The notes: generated from the sequence alone by a model not told the origin. Positions 7,918-17,934 are shown, counted from the first letter of the stretch. The stretch is 64,000 nt of DNA from Cellulomonas sp. Leaf395 (GCF_001424125.1 NZ_LMQI01000002.1:702177-766176); one strand, 5' to 3'. A program made the numbers and translations.

Positions 7918-8880
7918 ATGACACCCGGCTCCCCCGCACCGGCCCGTTGGACCGCCGAGACGTGGCCGATCGGCGCCGCGCTGCTCCAGTTCCCCGGCGA
8001 CGTCGCCGGCGGCACGTCGCTCACCGACGGGCCGCCGTCCGGCTGGCGTCCGGCGCTCCGCGAGGTCGCGCTCGCGGGCTTCCAGCACGTCGACCTCACC
8101 GACTCCTGGGTCCGGGTCGCGGACCTGACCCCGGAGCGGCGTTCGGCGCTGACGGAGGTCGCAGGGGAGCTGGGGCTCGCGTTCAGCAACGTGTCCGTGA
8201 CGCGCAAGAGCGTCATCGACCCAGACCCCGACCGCGCCCGGACGAACCTCGACTACGCGCTGCGCAGCGTCGACGCCGCAGCCGAGATGGGCGTCACGAG
8301 TGTCTGCCTCGGCCTGCACCAGCCGCTCACCCCCGCCCAGCTCCAGGTCCAGTGGTTCTGGCTCGCGCCCGGGGCGGAGGACCCGGACGACCCGGCGGTC
8401 CGCCACCAGGCCGTCGAGCGGTTCCGGCGCATCGGCGAGCACGCCGCCGGGGCCGGCGTGCAGATCTCGCTCGAGATGTACGAGGGCACGTACCTGGGGA
8501 CGTCACAGAGCTCGGTCGACCTCGTGCGCGACATCGGCCTGGAGAACGTCGGCCTGTGCCCTGACATCGGCAACATCGTGCGCCTGCACCGGCCCGTCGA
8601 GGACTGGCGGACGATGCTCGAGCGCATGCTGCCGTACACGAACTACTGGCAGGTGAAGAACTACCTGCGCGACCACGACCCGGCGACCGGCGCCTACTTC
8701 TCGGCGCCCGCTCCCCTGGAGTCGGGATTCATCGACTACCGCACGGCGATCGGCATGGCGATCGAGGCCGGGTTCGACGGCCCCCTGTGCGTCGAGCACT
8801 ACGGCGGGGACGGCCTGAGCGTGTCGGCCGCCAACCGCGAGTACGTCCGCCGGATCCTCACCGCGAAGCTCGGAGACTGA
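7918..8880 (+). CDS. Sugar isomerase/epimerase-like TIM-barrel protein (possible sugar-acid decarboxylase)
   Basis: 320-residue member of the xylose isomerase-like TIM-barrel (AP endonuclease 2) superfamily. Metal-site candidates are spread as expected along the barrel: Glu in VQISLEMYEG, Asp in NVGLCPDIGN, His/Asp in YLRDHDPATG and Glu in PLCVEHYGGD. GAGGAG at 7904-7909 lies about 8 bases before the ATG. The gene follows the oxidoreductase by 64 bp and is followed one base later by a truncated DhaK-like start. By analogy with apionate catabolism it could decarboxylate a 3-oxo sugar acid; an isomerase or epimerase role is equally open from sequence alone. Confidence 0.78.
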   Translation: MTPGSPAPARWTAETWPIGAALLQFPGDVAGGTSLTDGPPSGWRPALREVALAGFQHVDLTDSWVRVADLTPERRSALTEVAGELGLAFSNVSVTRKSVIDPDPDRARTNLDYALRSVDAAAEMGVTSVCLGLHQPLTPAQLQVQWFWLAPGAEDPDDPAVRHQAVERFRRIGEHAAGAGVQISLEMYEGTYLGTSQSSVDLVRDIGLENVGLCPDIGNIVRLHRPVEDWRTMLERMLPYTNYWQVKNYLRDHDPATGAYFSAPAPLESGFIDYRTAIGMAIEAGFDGPLCVEHYGGDGLSVSAANREYVRRILTAKLGD

Positions 8881-8881
8881 C

Positions 8882-9022
8882 ATGACGCGTCTCGTCAACG
8901 ACCCCGAGCAGCTCGCCGCGGACGCGGTCGCCGGGTTCGCCGCCGCGCACCCCGACCACGTCGTGGCCGTGCACGACGAGTCAGTCGCCCCCGACGACGT
9001 CCACCGTGGCCGGGAGTCCTAG
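8882..9022 (+). pseudogene. Truncated DhaK-type (dihydroxyacetone/erythrulose kinase) N-terminus
   Basis: A 46-codon frame starts with an ATG one base after the TIM-barrel stop. Its first 31 residues, MTRLVNDPEQLAADAVAGFA and then AAHPDHVVAVH, match the start of DhaK-family kinases. The expected continuation (GGVVR ... GGGSGHYP, with the substrate-binding His) is missing and the frame ends DESVAPDDVHRGRES and a stop. The stop overlaps the stop of the convergent membrane-protein gene by four bases. The kinase has therefore been lost after codon 31 or so. Its presence shows what the neighbouring pathway once produced: a phosphorylatable ketotetrose or triose. Confidence 0.68.
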
Positions 9023-10035
9023 GCCGGGACGAGGTCCCGTCCCGACTCCTCTGTCGCCTCCTCGATCGCTGCCCGCGACGCGGCACCCGTGTCGCGGAAG
9101 TGGCCGATCGCGGCGAGCAGCAGGCCGAGGAGCGCCCACGACGCCAGCGCGACCCAGAGCTGCGTGGTGTCGGCCTGCGGGAAGTACGACTCGTCGCGCA
9201 GGAGCGCGGCGGCGGCGCCCGGGGGCATCCACTGGCCGATCGCGCCCCACGGTGCGGGCAGCATCTGCCACGGCTGGGCGGCCGACGCGATCGGGTTGGC
9301 GACGAGCAGGAAGAGCACCGGACCGATCGCGATGCCGGGCCGGCCGACGACCGAGACGACGCCCACGATCACGCCACCGATCGCGAGGATCGCCAGGCCG
9401 ATGATGCCCGCGTTGACCCAGTACGAGCCCGCGAGCGCGCCGAACCAGCCCTGCAGGACACCCGCGACCGCGAGCCCGCCGAGGGCCGAGTAGGCCGTGA
9501 CCGCGGTGACCCGGCGCCAGACGCCGACGACCGTGACCGAGATGGCGACGCCGCCGATCATCCCGCCGATGACCAGCGGGAACGTGACGGCGCCGAGGAT
9601 GGCGCCGCGAGGGTCGCCCTCGAGCAGTGGGGCGAGCTCGGTCACCGTGACGGGGACGCCCACCTGCGCCTGCAGCGTGGGGGCGAGTGCCGTGAGCTGT
9701 TGCGTGACGAGCGGGCTGCCGCCGGAAGCGACGAGGATCTCGGGCTGCTCCCCCAGCACCAGCGCGCCGTACGCCTCACGGGTCCCGACGAGGTCGACCG
9801 CGGCGGCGCGGTCGGCGGCGGGGATCACCTCGAACGCACCGGGGGCGCGGTCGTCGAGACCCTGGACGACCGGCGCGACGGCTGCGGCAGGACCGGCGAC
9901 GGCGACGGGCAGGTCGCGCGGCTCGGAGGTGGCCGCCGGCCAGAGGAAGGCGAGCACCAGGACGGTCAGGACGGCGGCCAGTCCGGCGCCCACGCCGACC
10001 AGGTGACGCCACGGGGAGTGCGGGTGCGGGTGCAT
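9019..10035 (-). CDS. YhgE/Pip-like multi-pass membrane protein (ABC-2 permease-like)
   Basis: 338-residue membrane protein. One membrane segment at residues 10-33 is followed by an extracytoplasmic part of about 105 residues that binds no recognised ligand, then about five membrane segments from residue 148 to 320 and an acidic tail. This layout is that of DUF3533/YhgE-Pip proteins, often linked to TetR-controlled efflux. AGAGGACC lies 6 bases before the ATG at 10033-10035; the upstream ATG at 10050 is less well placed. It is divergent from a tetR gene with two paired operator-like sites between them, so it is probably induced by the TetR ligand. No ATPase gene is adjacent. Confidence 0.7.
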   Translation of the reverse strand: MHPHPHSPWRHLVGVGAGLAAVLTVLVLAFLWPAATSEPRDLPVAVAGPAAAVAPVVQGLDDRAPGAFEVIPAADRAAAVDLVGTREAYGALVLGEQPEILVASGGSPLVTQQLTALAPTLQAQVGVPVTVTELAPLLEGDPRGAILGAVTFPLVIGGMIGGVAISVTVVGVWRRVTAVTAYSALGGLAVAGVLQGWFGALAGSYWVNAGIIGLAILAIGGVIVGVVSVVGRPGIAIGPVLFLLVANPIASAAQPWQMLPAPWGAIGQWMPPGAAAALLRDESYFPQADTTQLWVALASWALLGLLLAAIGHFRDTGAASRAAIEEATEESGRDLVPA

Positions 10036-10052
10036 GGCAGGTCCTCTCATAA

Positions 10053-10134
10053 ACCGAACGTTCGTTCTTGTATAGGAAAACTCCCGCGAGTCGGAGTTGT
10101 CAAGAACGATCATTCGTTTTTCTCGTTCTATAGT
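10053..10134. promoter_or_regulatory. Divergent promoter region with two TetR operator-like inverted repeats
   Basis: Two related 14-bp inverted repeats are present: ACCGAACGTTCGTT at 10053-10066 and AACGATCATTCGTT at 10105-10118, both with arms of the type AMCGA/TCGTT around 4 bases. The second lies just upstream of TATAGT (10129-10134), the -10 for tetR. On the minus strand TATACA (10069-10074) could serve the membrane protein gene and is adjacent to the first site. The spacing fits one TetR protein shutting off both promoters. Repeat positions are seen; protein binding is inferred. Confidence 0.65.
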
Positions 10135-10139
10135 GGAGC

Positions 10140-10733
10140 GTGCCCAAGGTCACCGAGGAGTACCGGGTCGCCCGCCGGGACGAGATTGCCGAGGCGGCCC
10201 TGCGCGCCTTCCGCCGCAAGGGCTTCCAGGCGACGTCGATGGCGGAGATCATCGCGGAGTCCGGGCTCTCCGCCGGCGCGATCTACGGCCACTTCGCCAG
10301 CAAGGACGCGATCATCGTCGACGTCGCGTCGCGGGTCGTCGGCAACCGGATCCTCGACATCGAACGGCTCGCGCGGACCGAGCCGCTGGCCCCGCCGCCG
10401 ACGCTGCCCCGGGTGCTGGTGGCGGGCATGCTCCGCGCGCTGGGCAACCCCGCGATCATGCTTCAGCTCTGGGGCGAGGGCGTCACCGACCCGCAGGTGA
10501 GGGCCGTGGCCCACGGCGTGGTCGTGCGGCTACGCGCCGCCCTCGAGGAGTACACGTCCCTGTGGCACCAGCGCACGCACGGCGTCCCGCCGGACGAGGC
10601 CGACGTGCTCGCCGCCGAGCAGGTGCCGCTGCTGATCTCCGCCGTGCAGGGGTTCGTCGTCCAGTCGGCGCTCGTGCCGGAGTTCGATGCCGAGGCCTAT
10701 CTGACCAGCATGGAGAAGTACCTGCCCCGCTGA
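10140..10733 (+). CDS. TetR family transcriptional regulator
   Basis: 197-residue repressor. The N-terminal DNA-binding domain covers residues 10-57, with the helix-turn-helix in TSMAEIIAESGLSAGAIYGH and the typical FASKDAI behind it; the helical C-terminal domain would bind a small ligand. The start is GTG, and TATAGT ends five bases before it, so the transcript probably begins at or next to the start codon. The two inverted repeats in front of it suggest autoregulation and control of the divergent membrane protein. Confidence 0.9.
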   Translation: MPKVTEEYRVARRDEIAEAALRAFRRKGFQATSMAEIIAESGLSAGAIYGHFASKDAIIVDVASRVVGNRILDIERLARTEPLAPPPTLPRVLVAGMLRALGNPAIMLQLWGEGVTDPQVRAVAHGVVVRLRAALEEYTSLWHQRTHGVPPDEADVLAAEQVPLLISAVQGFVVQSALVPEFDAEAYLTSMEKYLPR

Positions 10734-10736
10734 GCC

Positions 10737-11285
10737 CTACGACGGGATCTGGCTCGCCCGGTACTCGTCCTCGAGCAGGGCCATGATGATGCCGTCGCAG
10801 AAGCCCGGACCGTCCCGGTACGCGTCGCGCTTGCGGCCCTCGACCCGGAAGCCGAGGTTCTCGTAGAGCGACTTGGCTCGGGCGTTGATGCTCAGCACGT
10901 CGAGCTCGACGCGGTGCAGCCCCAGGCCGTCGAACGCGAGGCCCAGGATGAGCTGGATCGCCTCGGTGCCGTACCCGCGCCCGCGGTAGCCCGGGCGCAT
11001 CGCGAGACGCAGGTTGGCCGAGCGGACGACCTCGTCGATCTCGTTGAGCACGATCTCGCCCAGGTACTCGTCGGACCCGTTCGCGGTCACCGCCAGGTCG
11101 ATCCGACCGTCCCGCGACGATATCGTCGCGCACCACTCCTCGATCTGCGGGCGCGTGAACACCTCCGTGGTCCCGGTCAACCGGTTGCCCTCGGCATCGT
11201 TGACCGACTCCCACACCGCGTCCGCGTCGCGTGCCCGGATCGGGCGGAGCACGATCATCTCGCCCTGAAGGGTGGGCTTCTCCAT
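10737..11285 (-). CDS. GNAT family N-acetyltransferase (RimJ/RimL type)
   Basis: 182-residue acetyl-CoA-dependent acetyltransferase. The acetyl-CoA loop is MRPGYRGRGYGTEAIQLIL near residues 98-116, and the C-terminal part RVELDVLSINARAKSLYENL is typical of RimJ/RimL enzymes that modify N-termini or small amines. AGGAGG lies about 8 bases before the ATG. The gene is convergent with tetR, with three bases between the two stop codons. The substrate cannot be told. Confidence 0.88.
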   Translation of the reverse strand: MEKPTLQGEMIVLRPIRARDADAVWESVNDAEGNRLTGTTEVFTRPQIEEWCATISSRDGRIDLAVTANGSDEYLGEIVLNEIDEVVRSANLRLAMRPGYRGRGYGTEAIQLILGLAFDGLGLHRVELDVLSINARAKSLYENLGFRVEGRKRDAYRDGPGFCDGIIMALLEDEYRASQIPS

Positions 11286-11405
11286 CGCTGCCTCCTGTCG
11301 CCGTGGCGAACGGTACGGCTCGGGTGTGGCGGGGACGTTACCGGCGGATCACGGTGACCCGTCAGCGCCCCGCCGTCGTCATGAGCACAGAGCGCTGACC
11401 CCGTC

Positions 11406-12902
11406 CTACTCCGTGATGCGCTCCAGCAGCAGCTCACGGACGCGGCCGGCGTCGGCCTGCCCGCGGGTGGCCTTCATGACCGCGCCGATGATCGCGCCGA
11501 CGGGACCGAGGTTGCCGGAGCGGATCTTCTCCGCGATGTCCGGCTGGGCGGCCAGCGCGGCGTCGATGGCCTCGAGCAGGGGGGCGTCGTCGGACACGAC
11601 CTCCAGGCCGCGCGCGACGAGCACCGTCTCCGGGTCACCCTCGCCGGCGAGCACGCCCTCGAGGACCTGGCGGGCCAGCTTGTCGTTGATCCGGCCGTCG
11701 TCGACCAGCTTCTGCAGCTGCCCGATCTGCGTGGGCGTCACCGGCAGCTCGGCCAGCTCGACCTCCTGCTGCTTGGCGGTGCGGGCCAGCTCACCCATCC
11801 ACCACTTGCGTGCGGCGGCCGGGCTGGCCCCCGCGGCGATCGTGGTCTCGATGAGCTCCACGGCACCCGCGTTGACGACGTCGCGCATCTCGGCGTCCGC
11901 GTAGTCCCACTCGGCCTGCAGCCTGCGGCGGCGGGCTGCGGGCAGCTCGGGCAGGCTCGCGCGGATCTCCTCGACCCACGCGCGGTCGGGGGCGATCGGG
12001 ACCAGGTCGGGCTCCGGGAAGTACCGGTAGTCCTCCGCGTCCGACTTCACGCGGCCCGACGCGGTGGTGCCGGTGTCCTCGTGCCAGTGGCGCGTCTCCT
12101 GGATGATCGCGATGCCGTCGTCGAGCACGCCCGCCTGGCGGCTGACCTCGTAGCGCACGGCCCGCTCGACCGACCGGAACGAGTTCACGTTCTTGGTCTC
12201 GGTGCGGGTGCCCAGCGGCGAGCCGGGCGTCGGGCGGATCGACACGTTGACGTCGGCGCGCACGTTGCCGCGCTCCATGCGGGCCTCGGAGACCTCCAGC
12301 GCACGGAACAGGTCACGCAGCGTCTGCACGTACGCGCGGGCCACCTCGGGCGCCCGTGCGCCGGCACCGGTGATCGGCTTGGTGACGATCTCCACCAGCG
12401 GGATGCCCGCGCGGTTGTAGTCGACCAGCGAGTACTCGGCGCCGTGGATGCGTCCGCCGGAGCCGCCCACGTGCGTGTTCTTACCGGCGTCCTCCTCCAT
12501 GTGCGCGCGCTCGATCTCGACGCGGAAGATGCTGCCGTCGTCGAGCTCGACGTCGACCCAGCCCTCGTACGCGATGGGCTCGTCGTACTGCGACGTCTGG
12601 AAGTTCTTGGGCACGTCCGGGTAGAAGTAGTTCTTCCGGGCGAACCGGCACGTCTCGGCGATCGAACAGTTGAGCGCGAGGCCGATGCGGATCGCGTACT
12701 CCACCGCCACCCCGTTGACGACGGGCAGCGACCCGGGCAGACCCAGCGAGACGGGCGTGACGGAGGTGTTCGGCTCCTCGCCGAACCCGGCCGGAGCGCC
12801 GTCGAACATCTTGGTCTTGGTGCCCAGCTCGACGTGCACCTCGATGCCGATGACCGTGTCGTAGCGCGCGACCGCGTCGTCGTAGTCGACCAGCGTGCTC
12901 AT
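11406..12902 (-). CDS. gatB: Aspartyl/glutamyl-tRNA(Asn/Gln) amidotransferase subunit B
   Basis: Kinase/tRNA-binding subunit of the GatCAB complex, which turns Glu-tRNA(Gln) and Asp-tRNA(Asn) into the amidated forms. 498 residues, a normal length. The catalytic cradle starts with [13 protein letters not shown] and includes [14 protein letters not shown] and [12 protein letters not shown]; the C-terminal helical YqeY-like tail (from about residue 350) ends with [17 protein letters not shown]. The start overlaps the gatA stop by four bases (ATGA). Third gene of the gatC-gatA-gatB operon. Confidence 0.97.
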   Translation of the reverse strand: MSTLVDYDDAVARYDTVIGIEVHVELGTKTKMFDGAPAGFGEEPNTSVTPVSLGLPGSLPVVNGVAVEYAIRIGLALNCSIAETCRFARKNYFYPDVPKNFQTSQYDEPIAYEGWVDVELDDGSIFRVEIERAHMEEDAGKNTHVGGSGGRIHGAEYSLVDYNRAGIPLVEIVTKPITGAGARAPEVARAYVQTLRDLFRALEVSEARMERGNVRADVNVSIRPTPGSPLGTRTETKNVNSFRSVERAVRYEVSRQAGVLDDGIAIIQETRHWHEDTGTTASGRVKSDAEDYRYFPEPDLVPIAPDRAWVEEIRASLPELPAARRRRLQAEWDYADAEMRDVVNAGAVELIETTIAAGASPAAARKWWMGELARTAKQQEVELAELPVTPTQIGQLQKLVDDGRINDKLARQVLEGVLAGEGDPETVLVARGLEVVSDDAPLLEAIDAALAAQPDIAEKIRSGNLGPVGAIIGAVMKATRGQADAGRVRELLLERITE

Positions 12903-14413
12903 CGGGCCACCTCCAGCTCAGGAGCCTTGAGCAGCAAGGGCCCGCCCCACTCGTTCTCCAACAGGGCCTCGAGCGCGGCACCAACCCGGTACAGCCGGTC
13001 GTCGGCCTTGGCGGGAGCCAGCACCTGGAACCCGACCGGCAGGCCGTCGTCGGACAGGCCGCTCGGCAGCGACAGGCCCGGCACGCCCGCGAGGTTGGCG
13101 GGGATCGTCGCGACGTCGTTGAGGTACATCGCCAGCGGGTCGTCGAGTTTCTCGCCCAGCTTGAACGCGGTGGTCGGCGCCGTCGGGGAGACCAGCACGT
13201 CGGCCGACTCGAACGCCGCCGTGAAGTCGCGCTGGATGAGCGTGCGGACCTTCTGCGCCGAGCCGTAATAGGCGTCGTAGTAGCCCGCCGACAGGGCGTA
13301 GGTGCCCAGGATGATCCGGCGCTTGACCTCGTCGCCGAAGCCCTGGCCGCGCGTGGCGGACATGACGCGCTCGGCGGTCGGGTTGTCCTCGGGCACGACG
13401 CGCAGGCCGAAGCGCATGCCGTCGAACTTGGCCAGGTTGCTGGACGCCTCGGCCGGGAGGATCAGGTAGTACGCGGCGAGCGCGTACGTGAAGTGCGGGC
13501 AGGAGACCTCGACGATCTGGGCACCCGCACCGCGCAGCAGCTCGAGCGACTCCTCGAACCGCGCGAGCACCCCGGGCTGGTAGCCCTCGCCCTGCAGCTC
13601 GCGGATGACGCCGACGCGCACGCCGGTCAGGTCCGCCGTCGCGCCCTGCTGGGCGGCGGCGACGAGCGCGGGCAGCGGCTCGTCGATGGACGTCGAGTCG
13701 CGCGGGTCGTGGCCGCCGATGAGCTCGTGCAGGAGCGCGGAGTCGAGGACCGTGCGCGTGACGGGCCCCGCCTGGTCGAGCGAGGACGCCAGAGCGATGA
13801 GCCCGTAGCGGGACACCCCGCCGTAGGTGGGCTTGACGCCGACCGTGCCGGTGACGGCCGCGGGCTGGCGGATCGAGCCGCCCGTGTCCGTGCCGATGGC
13901 CAGCGGCGCCTCGTACGCGGCGACCGCCGCAGCGGACCCACCGCCGGAGCCCCCGGGGATCCGGTCGAGGTCCCACGGGTTGTGGGTGTTGCCGTACGCC
14001 GAGTGCTCCGTGGACGACCCCATGGCGAACTCGTCCATGTTGGTCTTGCCCAGGATCGGCAGCCCGGCCGCCTTGAGCTTCTCGACGAGCGTCGCGTCGT
14101 AGGGCGGGATCCATCCCTGCAGGATCTTCGAGCCTGCGGTCGTCTCCAGGCCCTTGGTGACGACGACGTCCTTGACGGCGATCGGCACCCCGGCGAGAGC
14201 GTGCAACGACTCCCCGGCAGCGCGGCGCGCGTCGACGTCGGCCGCAGCGGCGAGCGCTGCCTCCCCGCTGACCTGCAGGAACGCGTGCACCGCGTGGTCC
14301 ACGTCGGCGATGCGGTCGAGGTGCGCCTGCGTCGCCTCGACGCTGGACACCTCCTTGGCGGTCAGCTTGTCCGCGAGCGCCGCGGCCGAGAGCCGGGTCA
14401 GGTCGGTGCCCAT
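12899..14413 (-). CDS. gatA: Aspartyl/glutamyl-tRNA(Asn/Gln) amidotransferase subunit A
   Basis: Glutaminase/amidase subunit of GatCAB, 504 residues. The amidase-signature triad is visible: Lys in [12 protein letters not shown] (near residue 80), the cis-Ser in [13 protein letters not shown] and the nucleophilic Ser in [12 protein letters not shown]. It frees ammonia from glutamine and passes it to GatB. The gene overlaps gatC by one base and gatB by four, so the three products are made from one transcript. Confidence 0.97.
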   Translation of the reverse strand: MGTDLTRLSAAALADKLTAKEVSSVEATQAHLDRIADVDHAVHAFLQVSGEAALAAAADVDARRAAGESLHALAGVPIAVKDVVVTKGLETTAGSKILQGWIPPYDATLVEKLKAAGLPILGKTNMDEFAMGSSTEHSAYGNTHNPWDLDRIPGGSGGGSAAAVAAYEAPLAIGTDTGGSIRQPAAVTGTVGVKPTYGGVSRYGLIALASSLDQAGPVTRTVLDSALLHELIGGHDPRDSTSIDEPLPALVAAAQQGATADLTGVRVGVIRELQGEGYQPGVLARFEESLELLRGAGAQIVEVSCPHFTYALAAYYLILPAEASSNLAKFDGMRFGLRVVPEDNPTAERVMSATRGQGFGDEVKRRIILGTYALSAGYYDAYYGSAQKVRTLIQRDFTAAFESADVLVSPTAPTTAFKLGEKLDDPLAMYLNDVATIPANLAGVPGLSLPSGLSDDGLPVGFQVLAPAKADDRLYRVGAALEALLENEWGGPLLLKAPELEVAR

Positions 14414-14712
14414 CAGGCGTCCTCCCCCAGGATCTGCGGGACCGCGAACTTGCCGTCGATGTGCTCGGGTGCGGACGCGAGCACCAGGGCGCGGTCGACC
14501 GGCTCCACGGGCACGTCGGGGCGGAACACGTTGGTCAGCGGCAGGGGGTGGCTGGTGGCCGGCACGTCGGGCGTGGCGATCTCGCTCACGCGGGCGACCG
14601 ACTCGACGATGACATCGAGCTCGCCCGCGAGGCGATCGAGCTCCGCCGACGTGAGGTCGATCCGTGCCAGGCCCGCCACGCGCGCGACCTCGTCGCGAGA
14701 GAGGGTGGACAT
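14413..14712 (-). CDS. gatC: Aspartyl/glutamyl-tRNA(Asn/Gln) amidotransferase subunit C
   Basis: 99-residue belt subunit that holds GatA and GatB together. It shows the usual start [18 protein letters not shown] and the end region [14 protein letters not shown]. First gene of the operon. TAGACT at 14720-14725 stands exactly seven bases before the ATG, so the operon is probably transcribed as a leaderless mRNA. Confidence 0.96.
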   Translation of the reverse strand: MSTLSRDEVARVAGLARIDLTSAELDRLAGELDVIVESVARVSEIATPDVPATSHPLPLTNVFRPDVPVEPVDRALVLASAPEHIDGKFAVPQILGEDA

Positions 14713-14719
14713 GGGCCCG

Positions 14720-14725
14720 AGTCTA
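14720..14725 (-). promoter_or_regulatory. -10 element of gatCAB (leaderless)
   Basis: TAGACT on the minus strand, seven bases before the gatC ATG. The same hexamer with the same spacing precedes the cysteine desulfurase gene at 37242. Confidence 0.6.
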
Positions 14726-14771
14726 GACGTGGGCCGGGTGCTGCCCGGCTCGCGTGCCTACCCTGGTGACC

Positions 14772-15344
14772 ATGACGAGTCCCGACGACATGCGGGCCGC
14801 GGTCACCGTCAGCATGGCCGACCGCACCGGGCGCTCGCTCGACGAGTGGGCCACCCTCGTGCACGACACCAGCGGCGTCGACCCGCTCGACCAGAACGCC
14901 GTGCGGCGCTGGCTCAAGGACGTGCACGGCATCCCGCAGAACACGCGGTGGACGATCGCGTTCGAGGTCGCGGAGCGGGCGGGCTGGGTCCGGCCCGACG
15001 TCGACGGCTACGTCCTGGCCCAGTACTCGGGCCCCAAGGCCGGGCTGCGGCCGATCTACGACGCGCTCGAGACCGCGCTCCTCGGCCTCGGCGACGACGT
15101 GCACCGGGAGGGCCGGTCGACCTACGTCCCGTTCGTCCGCGCCCGCCAGTTCGCCGCGGTCGCCGCGACGACGTCCACGCGCGTCGACGTCGGCCTGCGG
15201 TACGTCGACCCACCGGCGCACCCGGCGCTCGTGCCCGCCACGGCACCCGGCTCCGCGACGCACAAGGTCGGCGTCACCGACGTGTCCCAGGTCGGCGGCC
15301 TGCTCCCCCTGCTGCGCGCCGCCTACGAGCAGAACGGCGGCTGA
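14772..15344 (+). CDS. DUF4287/DUF5655 domain protein
   Basis: 190-residue cytoplasmic protein of unknown function. The first 80 residues (RSLDEWATLVHDTSG ... NTRWTIAFEVAERAG) resemble DUF4287, and the C-terminal part (LRPIYDALETALLGLGDDV ... FAAVAATTSTRVDVGLRY) resembles DUF5655, a domain thought to have a nuclease-like fold in some contexts. The ATG is preferred over an in-frame GTG at 14754, because TACCCT (14759-14764) lies seven bases before it. The gene is divergent from gatC. Confidence 0.75.
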   Translation: MTSPDDMRAAVTVSMADRTGRSLDEWATLVHDTSGVDPLDQNAVRRWLKDVHGIPQNTRWTIAFEVAERAGWVRPDVDGYVLAQYSGPKAGLRPIYDALETALLGLGDDVHREGRSTYVPFVRARQFAAVAATTSTRVDVGLRYVDPPAHPALVPATAPGSATHKVGVTDVSQVGGLLPLLRAAYEQNGG

Positions 15345-15523
15345 GGCACCACCGCACGGTGTGTGCTCCCGCACCCGGCGTGGTCCGGAAAGTACGCTTT
15401 GCCGAGACTGGTGGTGCTGGCCGGCCCTGCCCCCGGGTCGATCCGCCGTCTTGTTCATGATCGTGCTCGTCCGCGCTCCCCGACCGCGTCACGCGCACCC
15501 GACGACGCCCTGCGAGGACCTCT

Positions 15524-15691
15524 ATGCCGCCGAAGATCAAGACCGCCCTGTTCTGGATCATCGCGATCTTCCTCGTGTACGCCGTCGTCACGAGCCCGGA
15601 CCGCGCCGCCGACCTCGTCAAGGCCCTCTGGGACCTGATCGTCAATGCGTTCACCAGCTTCGCGACGTTCTTCCGCAGCCTGACCGAGTGA
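15524..15691 (+). CDS. Small single-pass membrane protein
   Basis: 55-residue frame starting PPKIKTALFWIIAIFLVYAV after the Met: a short basic start, one membrane segment at about residues 8-25, then an amphipathic tail rich in Phe. Its stop lies two bases before the ATG of the PH-domain membrane protein, so the two are probably co-transcribed and may act together at the membrane. No function is known. The gap 15345-15523 in front holds no convincing gene. Confidence 0.7.
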   Translation: MPPKIKTALFWIIAIFLVYAVVTSPDRAADLVKALWDLIVNAFTSFATFFRSLTE

Positions 15692-15693
15692 CG

Positions 15694-16485
15694 ATGGACA
15701 CCGTCGAGCGGACCCTCGCGGGGCACCGGACCCTGCGGAAGTACGTGCTGCCCGGCGAGCGCGTCGTCCTGACGCGTCGGTCCCACTGGGGCAAGCTCAT
15801 GGAGCCTAGCCTCACCGCGTTCGTCGGTTTCGTGGTCGTCGCGTGGCTCGTCGAGGTCGCCGCCACCGCCGTCGGCGAGCGGTCGGACTGGCTGTGGTGG
15901 CTGTGGGTCGCGCTGGTCGTGCGGCTCGTCTGGCGGGTGCTCGACTGGCGCCACGAGTGGTTCGTCGCCACCGACAAGCGCATCCTGATGCTCTACGGCC
16001 TCATCACCAAGAAGGTCTCGATGATGCCGCTGGTCAAGGTCACGGACATGCGGTACTCGCGGTCCATCGCCGGTCGCGTGCTCGGCTACGGCGAGTTCCT
16101 GCTGGAGTCTGCGGGCCAGGACCAGGCGCTGAGCCGCATCTCCTGGGTGGCCAACCCCGACTCCACGTACCGCGAGCTGTGCGCGATCATCTTCACCCCG
16201 ACCCAGGTGTTCCCGGCACCTGCGGGCCGGCCGCCGTCGGTCGCCGTCCGCCGCCCGGCACCCGCACCGGTGGCCCCCGACCGCGGCGTCGGACGAGACG
16301 TCGACAGAGGAGCAGACCCCGGCGTCGCGTGGCCGCCGATCCACGAGGTGCGGCCGGACGACACCCAGCCGATCCGCATCCCGCCGCGGCAGACCGCGAG
16401 CGACGACGATCCCGGGTGGACCGTGTCCGGAGACGCGGGCACGTTCGTCCCCGTCACCGAACCCGACCCGCGCTACGACGACTGA
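15694..16485 (+). CDS. PH-domain (bPH2/DUF304) membrane protein
   Basis: 263 residues. Two membrane segments lie at about residues 33-52 and 64-83, followed by a bacterial PH domain recognisable from EWFVATDKRILMLYGLITKK and GYGEFLLESAGQDQALSRI. The last 90 residues are Pro/Arg/Asp-rich and look disordered. An in-frame GTG at 15688 overlaps the stop of the small upstream gene and is an alternative start. The role is unknown; bPH2 proteins are usually membrane-associated accessory proteins. Confidence 0.82.
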   Translation: MDTVERTLAGHRTLRKYVLPGERVVLTRRSHWGKLMEPSLTAFVGFVVVAWLVEVAATAVGERSDWLWWLWVALVVRLVWRVLDWRHEWFVATDKRILMLYGLITKKVSMMPLVKVTDMRYSRSIAGRVLGYGEFLLESAGQDQALSRISWVANPDSTYRELCAIIFTPTQVFPAPAGRPPSVAVRRPAPAPVAPDRGVGRDVDRGADPGVAWPPIHEVRPDDTQPIRIPPRQTASDDDPGWTVSGDAGTFVPVTEPDPRYDD

Positions 16486-16490
16486 GCAGG

Positions 16491-16904
16491 TCAGGCTCGA
16501 TCCACCGCGGCGGCCACCAGCGCGAGGAGGGCCTGGGCGTAGGCGTCCGCCGCGGAGTCCGCGGTGAACAGGCGCTCCGGACGACCCGAGTGCTCGATGA
16601 GCACGCCGTACTGCCCGTCGGTCGAGCGCGCGAGGCTGCGGAACGTGCCGCCGAGGAGCTCGCGCAGCTGGTCCTCGCGCGGCAGCCAGAGGGCGTCCTC
16701 CTGGGCGACGGAGTCCAGCGCCCACTCCGTCGTCCCGTTGAAGCCCAGCACCGTGCCCGTCGGGTAGTCGTGCGGCTCGACCACCATGTCCGAGATGGTG
16801 AACACCTGGTCCTCGAGCGTCCGGACCGCGAACCGGTCGCCGGGTCGCGGGTGCCAGCGCACCCCGACCTCCTGGAGCTGTTGGGCCCGGGACAGGGAGA
16901 TCAT
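16491..16904 (-). CDS. Conserved actinobacterial hypothetical protein (often labelled CpaE-like)
   Basis: 137-residue soluble protein without a recognised domain. It contains QEVGVRWHPRPGDRFAVRT and ISDMVVEPHDYPTGTVLGFN followed by a conserved GTTEWALDSV, a pattern I associate with short actinobacterial proteins that databases label pilus assembly protein CpaE without evidence. It lacks the ATPase motifs of a real CpaE. GATACT (16911-16916) lies six bases before the ATG, suggesting a leaderless mRNA. It is convergent with the PH-domain gene. Confidence 0.7.
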   Translation of the reverse strand: MISLSRAQQLQEVGVRWHPRPGDRFAVRTLEDQVFTISDMVVEPHDYPTGTVLGFNGTTEWALDSVAQEDALWLPREDQLRELLGGTFRSLARSTDGQYGVLIEHSGRPERLFTADSAADAYAQALLALVAAAVDRA

Positions 16905-16930
16905 CCGTCCAGTATCCGGCGACCGTTCGG

Positions 16931-17932
<1,002 letters not shown>

Positions 17933-17934
17933 GG

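Noticed and set aside
16491..16904. Pilus assembly ATPase CpaE
   Set aside because: The protein is 137 residues long and has no nucleotide-binding motif; the label seems to be a database carry-over.
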